From Verrucomicrobia bacterium IMCC26134 (GTDB lineage Bacteria; Verrucomicrobiota; Verrucomicrobiia; Opitutales; Opitutaceae), in assembly GCA_000972765.1 (NCBI GenBank), contig CP011265.1, positions 2,217,501 to 2,281,500 of the forward strand: a stretch of DNA of 64,000 bases. Direction: 5' to 3'. Positions 55,538-64,000 of this stretch are shown here, piece by piece. The translations under genes and the position numbers were made by a program. The stretch's first letter is position 1. Every line of letters starts with the position of its first letter. The notes beneath the pieces were generated by a model. That model made no database searches. It saw only the letters and a program-made list of their open reading frames with translations, and was not told the origin of the DNA.

Positions 55538-58237
55538 TCATGTCGCTGCGCTTTTAGGACTCACATCAGACACCGCGCGAATCAGCTCCTGCATGCCGAC
55601 AGGTTTGCGCAGGAGCAGGCTCACGCCGAGCGATCCGAGGTCGGTATTTTCTCCCGAATCGGCAAGGCCGCTGACAACGATGACGGACCTGGCCAGACCC
55701 CGACCCTGTATCCACTTCAACACTTCACGACCAGAAACCAGGGGCATGTTCAAATCGAGCAGAAGCAAATCGTAGGGCCTGCCCGTTGCCGCCAGCAGGT
55801 TCTCGAGCCCCTGCTGGCCGTCGGACGCAGTCTCAACCGAATGCCCAGCATGGCTCAACACTTCGGAAAAAGTTTCGCGCACCAGTTTGTTATCATCCAC
55901 CAACAGGATTCGCAGGGAGGGTCCCTTTGCGGTGTCGGTGTTGCGCAAGGCCAGGGGGGAATCGAACTGGGCAGGCGCCGCGTCAGTGCGGGAGATCGGC
56001 AGATAGACATGGAAGATGGTGCCTTCACCCTCGATGCTCTCCAGATCGATGTAACCGCCAAGCGCATCGATCGAGTTCCAGACCACGGCCAACCCGAGTC
56101 CGGTGCCTAAGCCCGGCGCCTTGGTGGTGAAAAACGGCTCGAATAGTTTCCGGCGCACAACGTCGTTCATGCCCTTGCCGTTGTCATGAAAGCTCAGCCG
56201 CACGCAACGACCGTCCGCGAGCAGTGCCTCGGGGGCTTCGGCAGGCGCACTTTTGACGACTTTAGAGCTGATGATCAGGCAAGGCGACCAGGCGGGATTC
56301 ACGTTGGCGCCAAGTTTTTCCAGCAACGTGTCGCGGGCGTTGAGGGTGAGGTTCATCACCACCTGCATAATCGCCTCTTTGGTCACCGGCACCATCGGCA
56401 GGTCGTTAAGCAACTCAAGTCGCAACTCGATGCGGCGATCGAGGGTCAGGCGGAGTAAATCGAGGGCGTTTTCCACGAGCGGATTGAGTTTGGCCGGCAA
56501 CACCACCTCGGCACTGCGCCTGCCGACGGCAAGGATGCGCTGGTTGAGTTGCGCCGCCTGCGTGATCGCCTCTTCAACCGGCTTGAGCATGCCCAGCAGA
56601 CGAGCGTCTTGCGCGTAAACGGAAGCGACCAGTCCGATTTGCGCCAGCATCGGCGTGAGCAGATTGTTAAACTCGTGGGCCACGCCGCCCGCGAGCTGGC
56701 CCATCGACTCCAGTTTATGAGTCTGGCGCAGGCAGGACTCCATCTCCATGCGCTCGGTCAAATTCTGCGCATGGGAGGCGACTGCGATCACCCGGCCGGT
56801 CTCGTCGATCAACGGGATGTTATGCCACTCGCAAAAGATGATGCGACCGCCCTTGGTGCGATTCTCGTTGCTGAAGTGCATGCCGCCTTCCTGCTTAAGC
56901 AGTAACCGGCTGACTTTGCGCACACCCTCCCTTGCCTCCTCGGGAACGATCAGCTCCTCAAATGACCTGCCCAGGGCCTCCTCGGCGCTGTAGCCGAATA
57001 ATTGTTCGGCCGCCGCATTCCATCGCAAGATGCGCAGGCTCTCATCCCACTCCAGGTAAGCCAGCGGGGTCTGCTCGACGTGCAGGGCCAGCCGGCCTTC
57101 GGATTCTTTGCAACGAAGCTCCGCCTCCACCCGATCGGTCACGTCCAGTTCCACGACCACCAGTCCCATGCCCCCCGCCAACTCGGGCACGGGCGCGAGA
57201 AACTGCACGTAGTGCCGGCGAGCTCCGGCGAGCTCCCGTGTGAAGTCACGCGTAACGATATCTCCCGCACGAGCCCGCGCCACATCACCGGGCAGACTTT
57301 TGCGCTCCAGATTATCGAAACGCATTTCGATAAACGTCGCCCCGGCACGCACCCCGCGAGTATCGGCAGCCAGCGCATTATGCGCCACGCAATCCCCTCC
57401 CGGCCCCATCAACCATAATGCAAAAGGGAGATGATCGATCATCGCATGCAAACGAGTTTCCGTCTCATGCAATTTCCCCTCCGCTTCGATGCGGGCCCTT
57501 AATTGAGCGCGGTTGATCGCCAAAACCGCCGCGCTTCCGCATAGAGTCACCAGTAGTCCCGCCAGCAGAGCCAATGCCATGCGGCGCGCGGCGGTCATTT
57601 CCTTGGCCCAAAGCTCGGCGTCATAATCTACGCCGAGCACCGCCTCGACCTTTCCGTTTTTATCCAGCATTGGCACGAAGACGCTCACCCGGGGGCCCCG
57701 GCCATCCGTTGCGGACCGCCGCATCAATACCTTCTCGCCGAGGAAGGCTCGCAACAACTCTTCGCCTACATCGGGATACACTTCCCCGAGGCGGATGCGT
57801 CCCTTTCGTTCGCCACTTATGGCATGATCCTGATTGGAGTTATACTCCGTCTCCGCATCGACCATCAGGTATACGACTCCATCCGAGCGTCTACGGAAGG
57901 TATAAATTTCACTCACCAGCGGATTCAGCGTCACCCAGCGCTGTCCCGCCTCGATCATGGCGAGATAACGAGGATCCTTGTCGGCCGTTTCCGGCTGTAA
58001 ATCCGCATGGCCCATGCGCATGAACTCGTCAGCATAGGTTGGAGCAATACCCTCCAGGAACATTCCCGCCTGGGCCTGCGGGCGTCTGGCCACCTGCTCC
58101 ACCACGTAGCACCCGCCGATACCAGCCGCGATCAACACCAGCCAGAATCGCCTCCGTAGGCAGGCCCTGGGACTCATGCGTCGCAGCCGCCAGGCCAGCA
58201 ACGCAACCGCGCATCCCACCGTTAAAACGAATATCAA
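55538..58237 (-). CDS. membrane hybrid sensor histidine kinase with PAS domains and receiver
   Basis: An 899-residue protein. Membrane helices lie near residues 1-16 and 30-47, a Cache-like extracellular region (about 50-215, with VDYDAELW at its end) follows, and a third helix at 218-242. Two PAS domains (about 255-375 and 378-500) precede the dimerisation box with His521 (GGVAHEFNNLL). An ATPase domain with NLTLNARD (N box) and GTGLGLAVVW (G2) comes next. A C-terminal receiver has phospho-Asp828 (LLLLDLNMP). TTG is the likely start, since an in-frame stop lies a short way upstream and no ATG is available. No partner regulator is adjacent. Confidence 0.88.
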   Translation of the reverse strand: MIFVLTVGCAVALLAWRLRRMSPRACLRRRFWLVLIAAGIGGCYVVEQVARRPQAQAGMFLEGIAPTYADEFMRMGHADLQPETADKDPRYLAMIEAGQRWVTLNPLVSEIYTFRRRSDGVVYLMVDAETEYNSNQDHAISGERKGRIRLGEVYPDVGEELLRAFLGEKVLMRRSATDGRGPRVSVFVPMLDKNGKVEAVLGVDYDAELWAKEMTAARRMALALLAGLLVTLCGSAAVLAINRAQLRARIEAEGKLHETETRLHAMIDHLPFALWLMGPGGDCVAHNALAADTRGVRAGATFIEMRFDNLERKSLPGDVARARAGDIVTRDFTRELAGARRHYVQFLAPVPELAGGMGLVVVELDVTDRVEAELRCKESEGRLALHVEQTPLAYLEWDESLRILRWNAAAEQLFGYSAEEALGRSFEELIVPEEAREGVRKVSRLLLKQEGGMHFSNENRTKGGRIIFCEWHNIPLIDETGRVIAVASHAQNLTERMEMESCLRQTHKLESMGQLAGGVAHEFNNLLTPMLAQIGLVASVYAQDARLLGMLKPVEEAITQAAQLNQRILAVGRRSAEVVLPAKLNPLVENALDLLRLTLDRRIELRLELLNDLPMVPVTKEAIMQVVMNLTLNARDTLLEKLGANVNPAWSPCLIISSKVVKSAPAEAPEALLADGRCVRLSFHDNGKGMNDVVRRKLFEPFFTTKAPGLGTGLGLAVVWNSIDALGGYIDLESIEGEGTIFHVYLPISRTDAAPAQFDSPLALRNTDTAKGPSLRILLVDDNKLVRETFSEVLSHAGHSVETASDGQQGLENLLAATGRPYDLLLLDLNMPLVSGREVLKWIQGRGLARSVIVVSGLADSGENTDLGSLGVSLLLRKPVGMQELIRAVSDVSPKSAAT

Positions 58238-58347
58238 GTAATCCGTCGAGCTGCTGTGATTGCCGATATTCAGTTAGGGAAAAGACATCCCGCCCTTGTC
58301 TTGCATGCAAGCCTGCACAAACCGAATCACCACCCAAACGCAGCGCC

Positions 58348-58839
58348 CTAGCGTTTAGGCGAAGGCCCTGTGCCTGCCACGCCGGTTCCGTGGTCGCGGA
58401 AGGCTCCTTTCTCCGCCGATTGCACGAAGCCCTCGGTCGCACTTTTCAATTCTTCCCAGCGGGCGCGAATCGCCTTCGCTTCCGCCGCCGTCACCTGTTG
58501 GTCCGCGCTCGCAGTCGCGATCACGCCGAGTAACTTGGCGAAATCATTCACAATCTCATTTGTCGCCGGCACCAGGGCCTGGCCGGAAGAATGGGCCGGA
58601 GGATTCGGGATGAAAAAACCGCCCGCCCGTTCGCTCACCCATTGCGCTATGCGCGTATCGTTGCTCGCCTTCAACAGTTGATCGATACGGTCGAGCGGAT
58701 TGCTCGCCCCGCTGCCTGATGTATCACCCGACGGCTCGGCCCATTTGTAGATCAAAGACAAGGACAACCCCATCTCCGCCGAAATCTGTTTTGCACTGGT
58801 GCGCTTGAGAACGTCCTTAAGTAACTCGTGTGACTGCAT
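58348..58839 (-). CDS. small HTH-like protein of unknown function
   Basis: A 163-residue protein. The N-terminal segment HELLKDVLKRTSAKQISAEM then GLSLSLIYKWAEP looks like a helix-turn-helix of the Cro/CII or MerR-like type. The middle is helical (LDRIDQLLKASND, EIVNDFAKLLG, AAEAKAIRARWEELK) with no membrane segment. The tail is low in complexity. The function is unknown; it is divergent from sucC. Confidence 0.6.
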   Translation of the reverse strand: MQSHELLKDVLKRTSAKQISAEMGLSLSLIYKWAEPSGDTSGSGASNPLDRIDQLLKASNDTRIAQWVSERAGGFFIPNPPAHSSGQALVPATNEIVNDFAKLLGVIATASADQQVTAAEAKAIRARWEELKSATEGFVQSAEKGAFRDHGTGVAGTGPSPKR

Positions 58840-58965
58840 CCCCCTAGTCTCGGCAAGCTATCGGTCGCAGGCAAGCCAGGTCGTCTCTTTGCTATCGCCC
58901 CCGCCACATAATGTTTTTTTCGGCGTGCTAAAACATAGTCACGTCGGCAGCTTCCGGTTTTTTCC

Positions 58966-60147
58966 ATGAACATCCACGAGTATCAGGCCAAAGCCTTGTT
59001 CGAGAAATTCGGAGTCCCCGTTCCCAAGGGTGCACCCGCCAAGTCCGCCGCCGAATTCGACGCCGCGCTCGCCTCCCTCCCCGAGGGACCGACCATGGTG
59101 AAGTCCCAGATCCACGCCGGCGGGCGCGGCAAGGGCACCTTTACCGACGGCTACAAGGGCGGCGTGAAGTTCTGTAAAACCAAGGCCGAAGCCCTCGAGA
59201 TCGCCGGCAAGATGATCAACAACACGCTCGTGACCATCCAGACCGGCCCCGCCGGCCGCAAGGTCCAGACCGTTTACTTCACCGTCGCGAGCGATATCAA
59301 AAAGGAATACTACCTCGCCGTCCTGCTCGACCGCGCCTCCTCCCGCCCCGTCATCGTCGCCTCCACCGAGGGCGGCGTCGAAATCGAGAAAGTCGCCCAC
59401 GACACGCCCGAGAAGATCACCAAGATCATCATCGATCCCGCCTACGGCGTCGCCGATTTCCAGCTCCGCCAGGTCATCACCGCCCTCGAGCTCACCGGCA
59501 ACGAGGCCAAAAACGCCGCCAAGCTCATCAAGAATCTCTACACCATGTTCTGGGAGACCGACGCCGCCATGGTCGAGGTCAACCCGCTCATCACCACCCC
59601 CAGCGGCGACGTCCTCGCCCTCGACGCCAAGGTCTCCTTCGACTCCAACGCCCTCTACCGCCACCCCGAGATCGTCGCCCTCCGCGACCTCAACGAGGAA
59701 GACCCCAAGGAGATCGAGGCCTCCAAGTTCGACCTCGCCTACATCGCCCTCGACGGAAACATCGCCTGCCTCGTCAACGGCGCCGGCCTCGCCATGTCCA
59801 CCATGGACATCATCAAACACTTCGGCGGCAACCCCGCCAACTTCCTCGACGTCGGCGGCGGCGCCTCCAAGGACAAGGTCGTCGCGGCCTTCAAGATCAT
59901 CCTCGGCGACGCCAACGTAAAGGGCATCTTCGTTAACATCTTCGGCGGCATCATGGACTGCAACGTCATCGCCGAGGGCGTCGTCGAGGCCGTCAAAGAG
60001 GTCGGCCTCAAACTCCCCCTCGTCGTCCGCCTCGAGGGTAACAACGTGGCCAAGGGCAAACAAACCCTCTCCAACTCCGGTCTCGCCCTCGTCAGCGGCG
60101 ACACCATGGCCGACGCCGCCCAGAAGATCGTCAAACTGGTAGCCTAA
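58966..60147 (+). CDS. sucC: succinyl-CoA synthetase beta subunit
   Basis: A 393-residue ATP-grasp subunit of the TCA-cycle enzyme that converts succinyl-CoA to succinate with ATP/GTP formation. Seen: [45 protein letters not shown] and [15 protein letters not shown] (the power-helix region). It is cotranscribed with sucD, which starts 122 bp later; the spacer holds an inverted repeat. Confidence 0.95.
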   Translation: MNIHEYQAKALFEKFGVPVPKGAPAKSAAEFDAALASLPEGPTMVKSQIHAGGRGKGTFTDGYKGGVKFCKTKAEALEIAGKMINNTLVTIQTGPAGRKVQTVYFTVASDIKKEYYLAVLLDRASSRPVIVASTEGGVEIEKVAHDTPEKITKIIIDPAYGVADFQLRQVITALELTGNEAKNAAKLIKNLYTMFWETDAAMVEVNPLITTPSGDVLALDAKVSFDSNALYRHPEIVALRDLNEEDPKEIEASKFDLAYIALDGNIACLVNGAGLAMSTMDIIKHFGGNPANFLDVGGGASKDKVVAAFKIILGDANVKGIFVNIFGGIMDCNVIAEGVVEAVKEVGLKLPLVVRLEGNNVAKGKQTLSNSGLALVSGDTMADAAQKIVKLVA

Positions 60148-60165
60148 ACCGAAATCCAAGAATCT

Positions 60166-60254
60166 AGGAGCTGGAATCTAGAATTAGAATCCAGCTCCAA
60201 CGAATCCACAGCCTCTCCGATTCCGCTCCTTCTAGCTTCTAGATTCCAGCTCCT
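60166..60254. repeat. inverted-repeat element between sucC and sucD
   Basis: A perfect 18-bp inverted repeat, AGGAGCTGGAATCTAGAA (60166-60183) and TTCTAGATTCCAGCTCCT (60237-60254), encloses a further partial copy (AGAATCCAGCTCC, 60186-60198). It can form a long hairpin in the sucCD transcript. It resembles REP/BIME-type intergenic elements (inference). A related degenerate copy is at 46225. Confidence 0.85.
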
Positions 60255-60269
60255 AACTCCTTTCCGAAC

Positions 60270-61193
60270 ATGTCCATTCTCATCACTCCCCAGACCAAGA
60301 TCCTCGTCCAGGGCATCACCGGTGCCTTCGGCGCCAAACACGCCCAGCTCTCCCTCGACTACGGCACGCAGCTCGTCGCCGGCGTCACCCCCGGCAAGGG
60401 CGGCCAGTTCTTCGAGCACGGCGCCCACAAGGTGCCGATCTTCAACTCCGTTCACGAGGCCGCCGCCGCCACCGGCGCCACCGTCTCCGTCATCTTCGTG
60501 CCGCCGCCCTTCGCGGGCGACGCCATCCTCGAGTGCGTCGACGCCGGCCTCGACCTCGCCGTCTGCATCACCGAGGGCATTCCCATCAAGGACATGATCC
60601 GCGTGAAGCGCGCCATCACCGGCGCCAAGACCCGCCTCATCGGCCCCAACTGCCCCGGCCTCGTCACCCCAGGCACCGGCGAAAACTCCAACGGCGGCTG
60701 CCGCATCGGCATCGCCCCCGGCTACATTCACAAGAAGGGCCACGTCGGCGTCGTCTCGCGCTCCGGCACACTCACCTACGAGGCGGTTTTCCAGATCACC
60801 TCCAAGGGCCTCGGCCAGTCCACCTCCGTCGGCATCGGCGGCGACCCGGTCAACGGCACCAACCACCTCGACGTCATCAAACTCTTCAACGCCGACCCCG
60901 ACACCAAGGGCATCATCCTCATCGGTGAAATCGGCGGCAACGCCGAGGTCGAGGCCGCCCGCTGGATCAAGGCCCACTGCACCAAGCCCGTCGCCGGCTT
61001 CATCGCCGGCGCGACCGCCCCCGCAGGCCGCCGCATGGGCCACGCCGGCGCCATTGTGGGTGGCCACGAGGACACCGCCGCCGCCAAGATCGCCGTCTTC
61101 CAGGAGTGCGGCATCGAGGTCGCCGCCACCCCCTCCGACATGGCCGACGCCCTCCTCCGCGCCGCCGCCAAAAAAGGCGTCAGCCTCGCCTGA
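60270..61193 (+). CDS. sucD: succinyl-CoA synthetase alpha subunit
   Basis: A 307-residue partner of SucC. Seen: CoA-binding ILVQGITGAFGAKHAQ, GPNCPGLVTPG, SRSGTLTYEA, GIGGDPVNGT and the phosphohistidine loop RRMGHAGAIVGG. It ends just before a strong terminator. Confidence 0.95.
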   Translation: MSILITPQTKILVQGITGAFGAKHAQLSLDYGTQLVAGVTPGKGGQFFEHGAHKVPIFNSVHEAAAATGATVSVIFVPPPFAGDAILECVDAGLDLAVCITEGIPIKDMIRVKRAITGAKTRLIGPNCPGLVTPGTGENSNGGCRIGIAPGYIHKKGHVGVVSRSGTLTYEAVFQITSKGLGQSTSVGIGGDPVNGTNHLDVIKLFNADPDTKGIILIGEIGGNAEVEAARWIKAHCTKPVAGFIAGATAPAGRRMGHAGAIVGGHEDTAAAKIAVFQECGIEVAATPSDMADALLRAAAKKGVSLA

Positions 61194-61241
61194 GTCGCCC
61201 CTGTAGCTTTGGCCGTTCCCGGCCAATGCTCCGCCTGCCCG

Positions 61242-61273
61242 CCCCCGGCCTCACCCGCCGGGGGTTTCTATTT
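61242..61273 (+). terminator. rho-independent terminator after sucD
   Basis: CCCCCGGC (61242-61249) pairs perfectly with GCCGGGGG (61257-61264) across a 7-nt loop and is followed by TTTCTATTT. Confidence 0.82.
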
Positions 61274-61307
61274 GCCAACACTTCGGCCTCTGGCAATTAG
61301 CTCGGCC

Positions 61308-62627
61308 ATGAGTTCCACCCCGCTCGTCCGCCCCACCCTTCGGCGTCGTCTCGGCCGCGCCTCGCTTACCCTGATACTGATCGTCTGGACGCTTCTCGTC
61401 GGAGTTTGCTGCACGCAGTCGCTCCTGTATCCACTTTCCAGTAACACGTCGCCCGCCGGGTTCGTATTTCTCACGGCTGTTTTTCTAGCCGGTCCGCTCT
61501 GGGTGCTCACTCGCCGACTGCGCTTCTCCGCCACCTCGCCCGCTCCCTGTTGCCTTTCCGCCTCCTTCGCCCTCGCTGCCAGCGTGGCCGTGTTTCTCGC
61601 CTGGATGGCCAGCGACGACGAGACGCTCCGCCACACCACCATCCCGCCAGCGCTTCGTAACGACCATCCCGCCGCCAACTCCGGCTACGAACTCACCCTG
61701 CGCTACTCCATAAACGTCCCCGGTTCACTTTTATCCACCGTCCCAGAGTCTAAACTGGTATTTCCCAGCGCCGAGCTTGGCGCCGAAAATGACGCGAAGT
61801 GGACCGACTTTATCGTCAAAAACTCCACGGAGCTTGATACGCTCTGGCCCAAACTTGCGCCCCTGCACTCTTGGATGGGCGAGCTCGCCACCGCACCCTA
61901 CCTCGGCGACCACACCGACCACACCGATTCGCCCATCCTGCATTTCCGATCGATGCGCCTGATCTCCCAGGCCTCCTGCGCCCGGGCCTTGCTCTTGGCC
62001 GCGGAAGGCAGGCGGGACGAAGCGGTGGAAACCGTGCTCCCTCTTCTCGCCGCCTCGCGCAACATCCAACCCCACTCCAACAACTTGGTGCGCCGCATGA
62101 TCGGCTTGGTCATGCAGCGGCTCGCCCAAAACACCCTCACTCGCGTGCTCGCGACCGGTGGGATTTCTCCCGCCAACCGCGACCGACTCTCCGCGGCCCT
62201 CGCACCCGCACCTGACGCCGCCGAGCAAGCCAGTCTGCTCATCTGGTGCGAATACCCCGCGCTATCAAATCTGCTGCTCAGCATAGATGCCGAGAACGCC
62301 ACCACGATTTTTTCCCTGCCAGGCTCGGAGAATTCGCTACTTCGGGGCTTGGCCCGGTTCGCCTTCTCCGTGTCGATGAACCCACAGCTCACCGTAAACC
62401 AATACGGCGACTACCTCGTTCGAAGCGGCGACGCCGCCTCGCGTCGCGACCTCGCCACACTAAAAACGAATGCAAACGAGTTCATTGAACATCTCGCGGT
62501 GAAATTTCCCGGTAAAAACTACGGCGGACGTATGATTTTGGCCATGGCCACTCCCGCCTACGCCAAGGTCGTGGAGAACTACTGGAAAGCCGAAGACGAA
62601 CGCGCCGCCCTGCTCAAACGGCTCTAA
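61308..62627 (+). CDS. membrane-anchored protein of unknown function
   Basis: A 439-residue protein. The N-terminus is basic, then a membrane helix (SLTLILIVWTLLVGVCC), a second (FVFLTAVFLAGPLWVL) and a third (SASFALAASVAVFLAWMA). The remaining 330 residues are likely periplasmic and helical. ARALLLAAEGRRDEAVETVL resembles a tetratricopeptide-like helix pair, and no catalytic motif stands out. No family was recognised. It follows the sucD terminator and is probably monocistronic. Confidence 0.7.
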   Translation: MSSTPLVRPTLRRRLGRASLTLILIVWTLLVGVCCTQSLLYPLSSNTSPAGFVFLTAVFLAGPLWVLTRRLRFSATSPAPCCLSASFALAASVAVFLAWMASDDETLRHTTIPPALRNDHPAANSGYELTLRYSINVPGSLLSTVPESKLVFPSAELGAENDAKWTDFIVKNSTELDTLWPKLAPLHSWMGELATAPYLGDHTDHTDSPILHFRSMRLISQASCARALLLAAEGRRDEAVETVLPLLAASRNIQPHSNNLVRRMIGLVMQRLAQNTLTRVLATGGISPANRDRLSAALAPAPDAAEQASLLIWCEYPALSNLLLSIDAENATTIFSLPGSENSLLRGLARFAFSVSMNPQLTVNQYGDYLVRSGDAASRRDLATLKTNANEFIEHLAVKFPGKNYGGRMILAMATPAYAKVVENYWKAEDERAALLKRL

Positions 62628-62640
62628 GCGCCGCCCCGCC

Positions 62641-63216
62641 TCACCGCCAGAGCGCGTCCACCGCCGCCGGAGCGGCCGGGTTCTCCAGCAACGCCCACAC
62701 CCCCGCCACCGTCGGGGTGACCACGATCTGCTCATGCAGGTTCGGCGACTTGAAATTCTCCTCCGTCATGCGCGCGAAAAACTTGAGCAGATCATCATAA
62801 AACCCGTCCTGGTTCACCAGAATCAGCGGCTTCGAATGACGGTTCAGCGAGCGCGCCACAAGGATTTCCACCAACTCCTCCAGCGTGCCGATGCCGCCGG
62901 GCAGGGCCACAAACGCATCCGCACGCTCCTCCATGATGCGGCGGCGTTCACGCATCGAGTCCACCACCACCAGCTCGTTGGCTTCGCGGTAAGCCAGTTC
63001 GCGCTCGACCATGAAGTCCGGGATCACTCCCACCACCTCCGATCCCGCCGCCTTCGCCGCGATGGCCACCGAGCCCATCACGCCCGCCTTGCCGCCGCCA
63101 TAGATCAGCCCCCAGCCGCGCTCGCCGAGGCCTCGCCCCGTCTCTTCGCCCGCCACATAATACTTCGCCGCCAGTCGCGTGCTGCTCGCACAGTAAACAC
63201 ATACCCATTTTTTCAT
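62641..63216 (-). CDS. LOG-family nucleotide-5'-monophosphate phosphoribohydrolase
   Basis: A 191-residue protein with the LOG signature LPGGIGTLEELVE (PGGxGTxxE) and the N-terminal VCVYCASS with GLIYGGGKAGVMGSVA. The family cleaves cytokinin ribotides or nucleoside monophosphates such as AMP/GMP; the bacterial role is uncertain. The start MKKWVCVYCASS at 63216 is chosen. It is divergent from gluQ. Confidence 0.87.
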   Translation of the reverse strand: MKKWVCVYCASSTRLAAKYYVAGEETGRGLGERGWGLIYGGGKAGVMGSVAIAAKAAGSEVVGVIPDFMVERELAYREANELVVVDSMRERRRIMEERADAFVALPGGIGTLEELVEILVARSLNRHSKPLILVNQDGFYDDLLKFFARMTEENFKSPNLHEQIVVTPTVAGVWALLENPAAPAAVDALWR

Positions 63217-63308
63217 CCCGACAGCCAAACGATCCGCCGCCCTCCCGCGAGCCCGCACTTTCCAATCACACGTTTATCCCCTTCTCTTTTCAAAACCTCC
63301 CTCGCCCT

Positions 63309-64000
63309 GTGTCCTCCGTGGTTAATCCCTCAGCCTCCTATGCCGGCCGTCTCGCGCCCTCCCCCACCGGGCACCTCCACCTCGGTCACGCCCGGACGTT
63401 CTGGATCGCCGCCGAACGCGCCCGCACCGCCGGCGGCCGTCTCCTCCTCCGGATCGACGACCTCGACACCGCCCGCTGCCGCCCCGACTACACCGCCGCC
63501 GCCCTCGAAGATCTCGCCTGGCTGGGTCTTGTCACCGAGCCTCCGGTCCACTTCCAATCCGCCCGTCTCACCCACTACCGCGCCGCCCTCGCCCGCCTTC
63601 ACGCCGCGCACCTCGTCTACCCCTGCCACCGCTCCCGCCGCGATCTCGCCGGCGCCCTCTCCGCCCCGCACGAGGGCAACGCACCCGCCGACGACGAACC
63701 GCTCTACCCGCCCGAATGGCGTCCCGCGCCCGGCACTCCCCTGCCTGCGCTCGACGACGCCGGCCTCGCGCTCAACTGGCGCTGCCGCGTGCCCGATGGC
63801 GAGACCATCGCCTTCAACGATGCCCTCGCCGGCCCGCAATCCGCCGTCGCCGGGCGCGATTTCGGCGATTTCCTCGTCTGGCGCAAAGACGGCATGCCCA
63901 GTTACCAACTCGCCTGCGCGGTGGACGATGCCGCCCTCGGCATCACCGAGGTGGTCCGCGGCGCGGACCTCATCCGCTCAACCTTCCGCCAACTCCTCCT
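63309..64000 (+). CDS. gluQ: glutamyl-Q tRNA(Asp) synthetase, truncated by window end
   Basis: The open frame begins at GTG 63309 and continues past the window (about 230 residues visible). Seen: class I HIGH-type motif APSPTGHLHLGHARTFW, LLLRIDDLDTAR, GRDFGDFLVWRKDG and SYQLACAVDDA, closer to GluQ/YadB than to GltX. GluQ glutamylates queuosine in tRNA(Asp). queG for queuosine synthesis is also in this window. The zinc-site region reads YPCHRSRRD, lacking the usual Cys-x-Cys of E. coli GluQRS, as in several homologues. No ATG is near the start. Confidence 0.85.
   Translation, partial: MSSVVNPSASYAGRLAPSPTGHLHLGHARTFWIAAERARTAGGRLLLRIDDLDTARCRPDYTAAALEDLAWLGLVTEPPVHFQSARLTHYRAALARLHAAHLVYPCHRSRRDLAGALSAPHEGNAPADDEPLYPPEWRPAPGTPLPALDDAGLALNWRCRVPDGETIAFNDALAGPQSAVAGRDFGDFLVWRKDGMPSYQLACAVDDAALGITEVVRGADLIRSTFRQLL

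Noticed and set aside
58939-60159. 406-residue open frame antisense to sucC
   Set aside because: Composition dominated by Gly, Asp, Val and Glu opposite sucC; no domain.
1-64000. CRISPR arrays, prophage or restriction/defence islands
   Set aside because: No spaced direct-repeat arrays, integrases, transposases, phage structural genes or known defence families were seen.

Overview
The window is chromosomal DNA from a high-GC bacterium, most likely a member of Verrucomicrobiota near Opitutaceae (inference). Supporting signs are a pseudopilin with an H-X9-DG C-terminus of the type common in Planctomycetes and Verrucomicrobia, a large secreted plant-polysaccharide hydrolase set, few recognisable Shine-Dalgarno sites, frequent GTG/TTG starts, and a standard Gram-negative envelope gene set (lspA, an LptF/LptG permease, an LpxH-like phosphatase). 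No rRNA, confident tRNA, CRISPR, prophage or intact insertion sequence was seen.

Left part (1-23 kb): a minus-strand lipid/polyketide mini-operon (acyl carrier protein-dehydratase fusion, ketosynthase, partial short-chain dehydrogenase) diverges from two overlapping glycosyltransferases, lspA and a Ppx/GppA phosphatase. prfB follows, then a secreted GH31 alpha-xylosidase and a GH39 beta-xylosidase-like enzyme. Next come housekeeping genes: a small membrane protein, a 2OG-Fe(II) oxygenase-like protein, an LptF/G permease, an MFS transporter, gltX, rdgB-ribD (overlapping), typA, a lone GspF-type protein and a VF530-family protein.

Middle part (23-48 kb): after two gene-poor spacers flanking a pseudopilin gene lies a collinear plant cell-wall island: GH115 alpha-glucuronidase, GH28 pectinase, a 1542-residue GH78-SGNH esterase-GH28 fusion, an SDR-type fructuronate reductase (uxuB-like) and uxuA. 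About 3 kb further on, past an LpxH-like gene and mqo, is a minus-strand L-rhamnose operon: rhaA, a bifunctional rhamnulose-1-phosphate aldolase/lactaldehyde dehydrogenase, and rhaB. It has a divergent AraC regulator. A second AraC-controlled unit carries a FucI-family isomerase and a class II aldolase. The secreted enzymes would release uronic acids and rhamnose, and the intracellular genes would feed these sugars to central metabolism (inference from families and order). A decayed C-terminal fragment of a second mqo lies just downstream of the intact mqo.

Right part (49-64 kb): a REC-GGDEF diguanylate cyclase, a YbgC-type thioesterase, queG-aroK (overlapping), a transglutaminase-like/DUF2126 amidoligase pair, a PAS-containing hybrid histidine kinase, a small HTH protein, sucC-sucD separated by an inverted-repeat element, a membrane-anchored unknown, a LOG-family hydrolase, and gluQ cut by the window end.

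The observations most worth following are the trimodular GH78-SGNH-GH28 protein, the palindromes at the AraC-controlled promoters, the sucC-sucD repeat with a degenerate relative at 46.2 kb, the ACP-dehydratase fusion operon, the amidoligase pair, and the mqo remnant.
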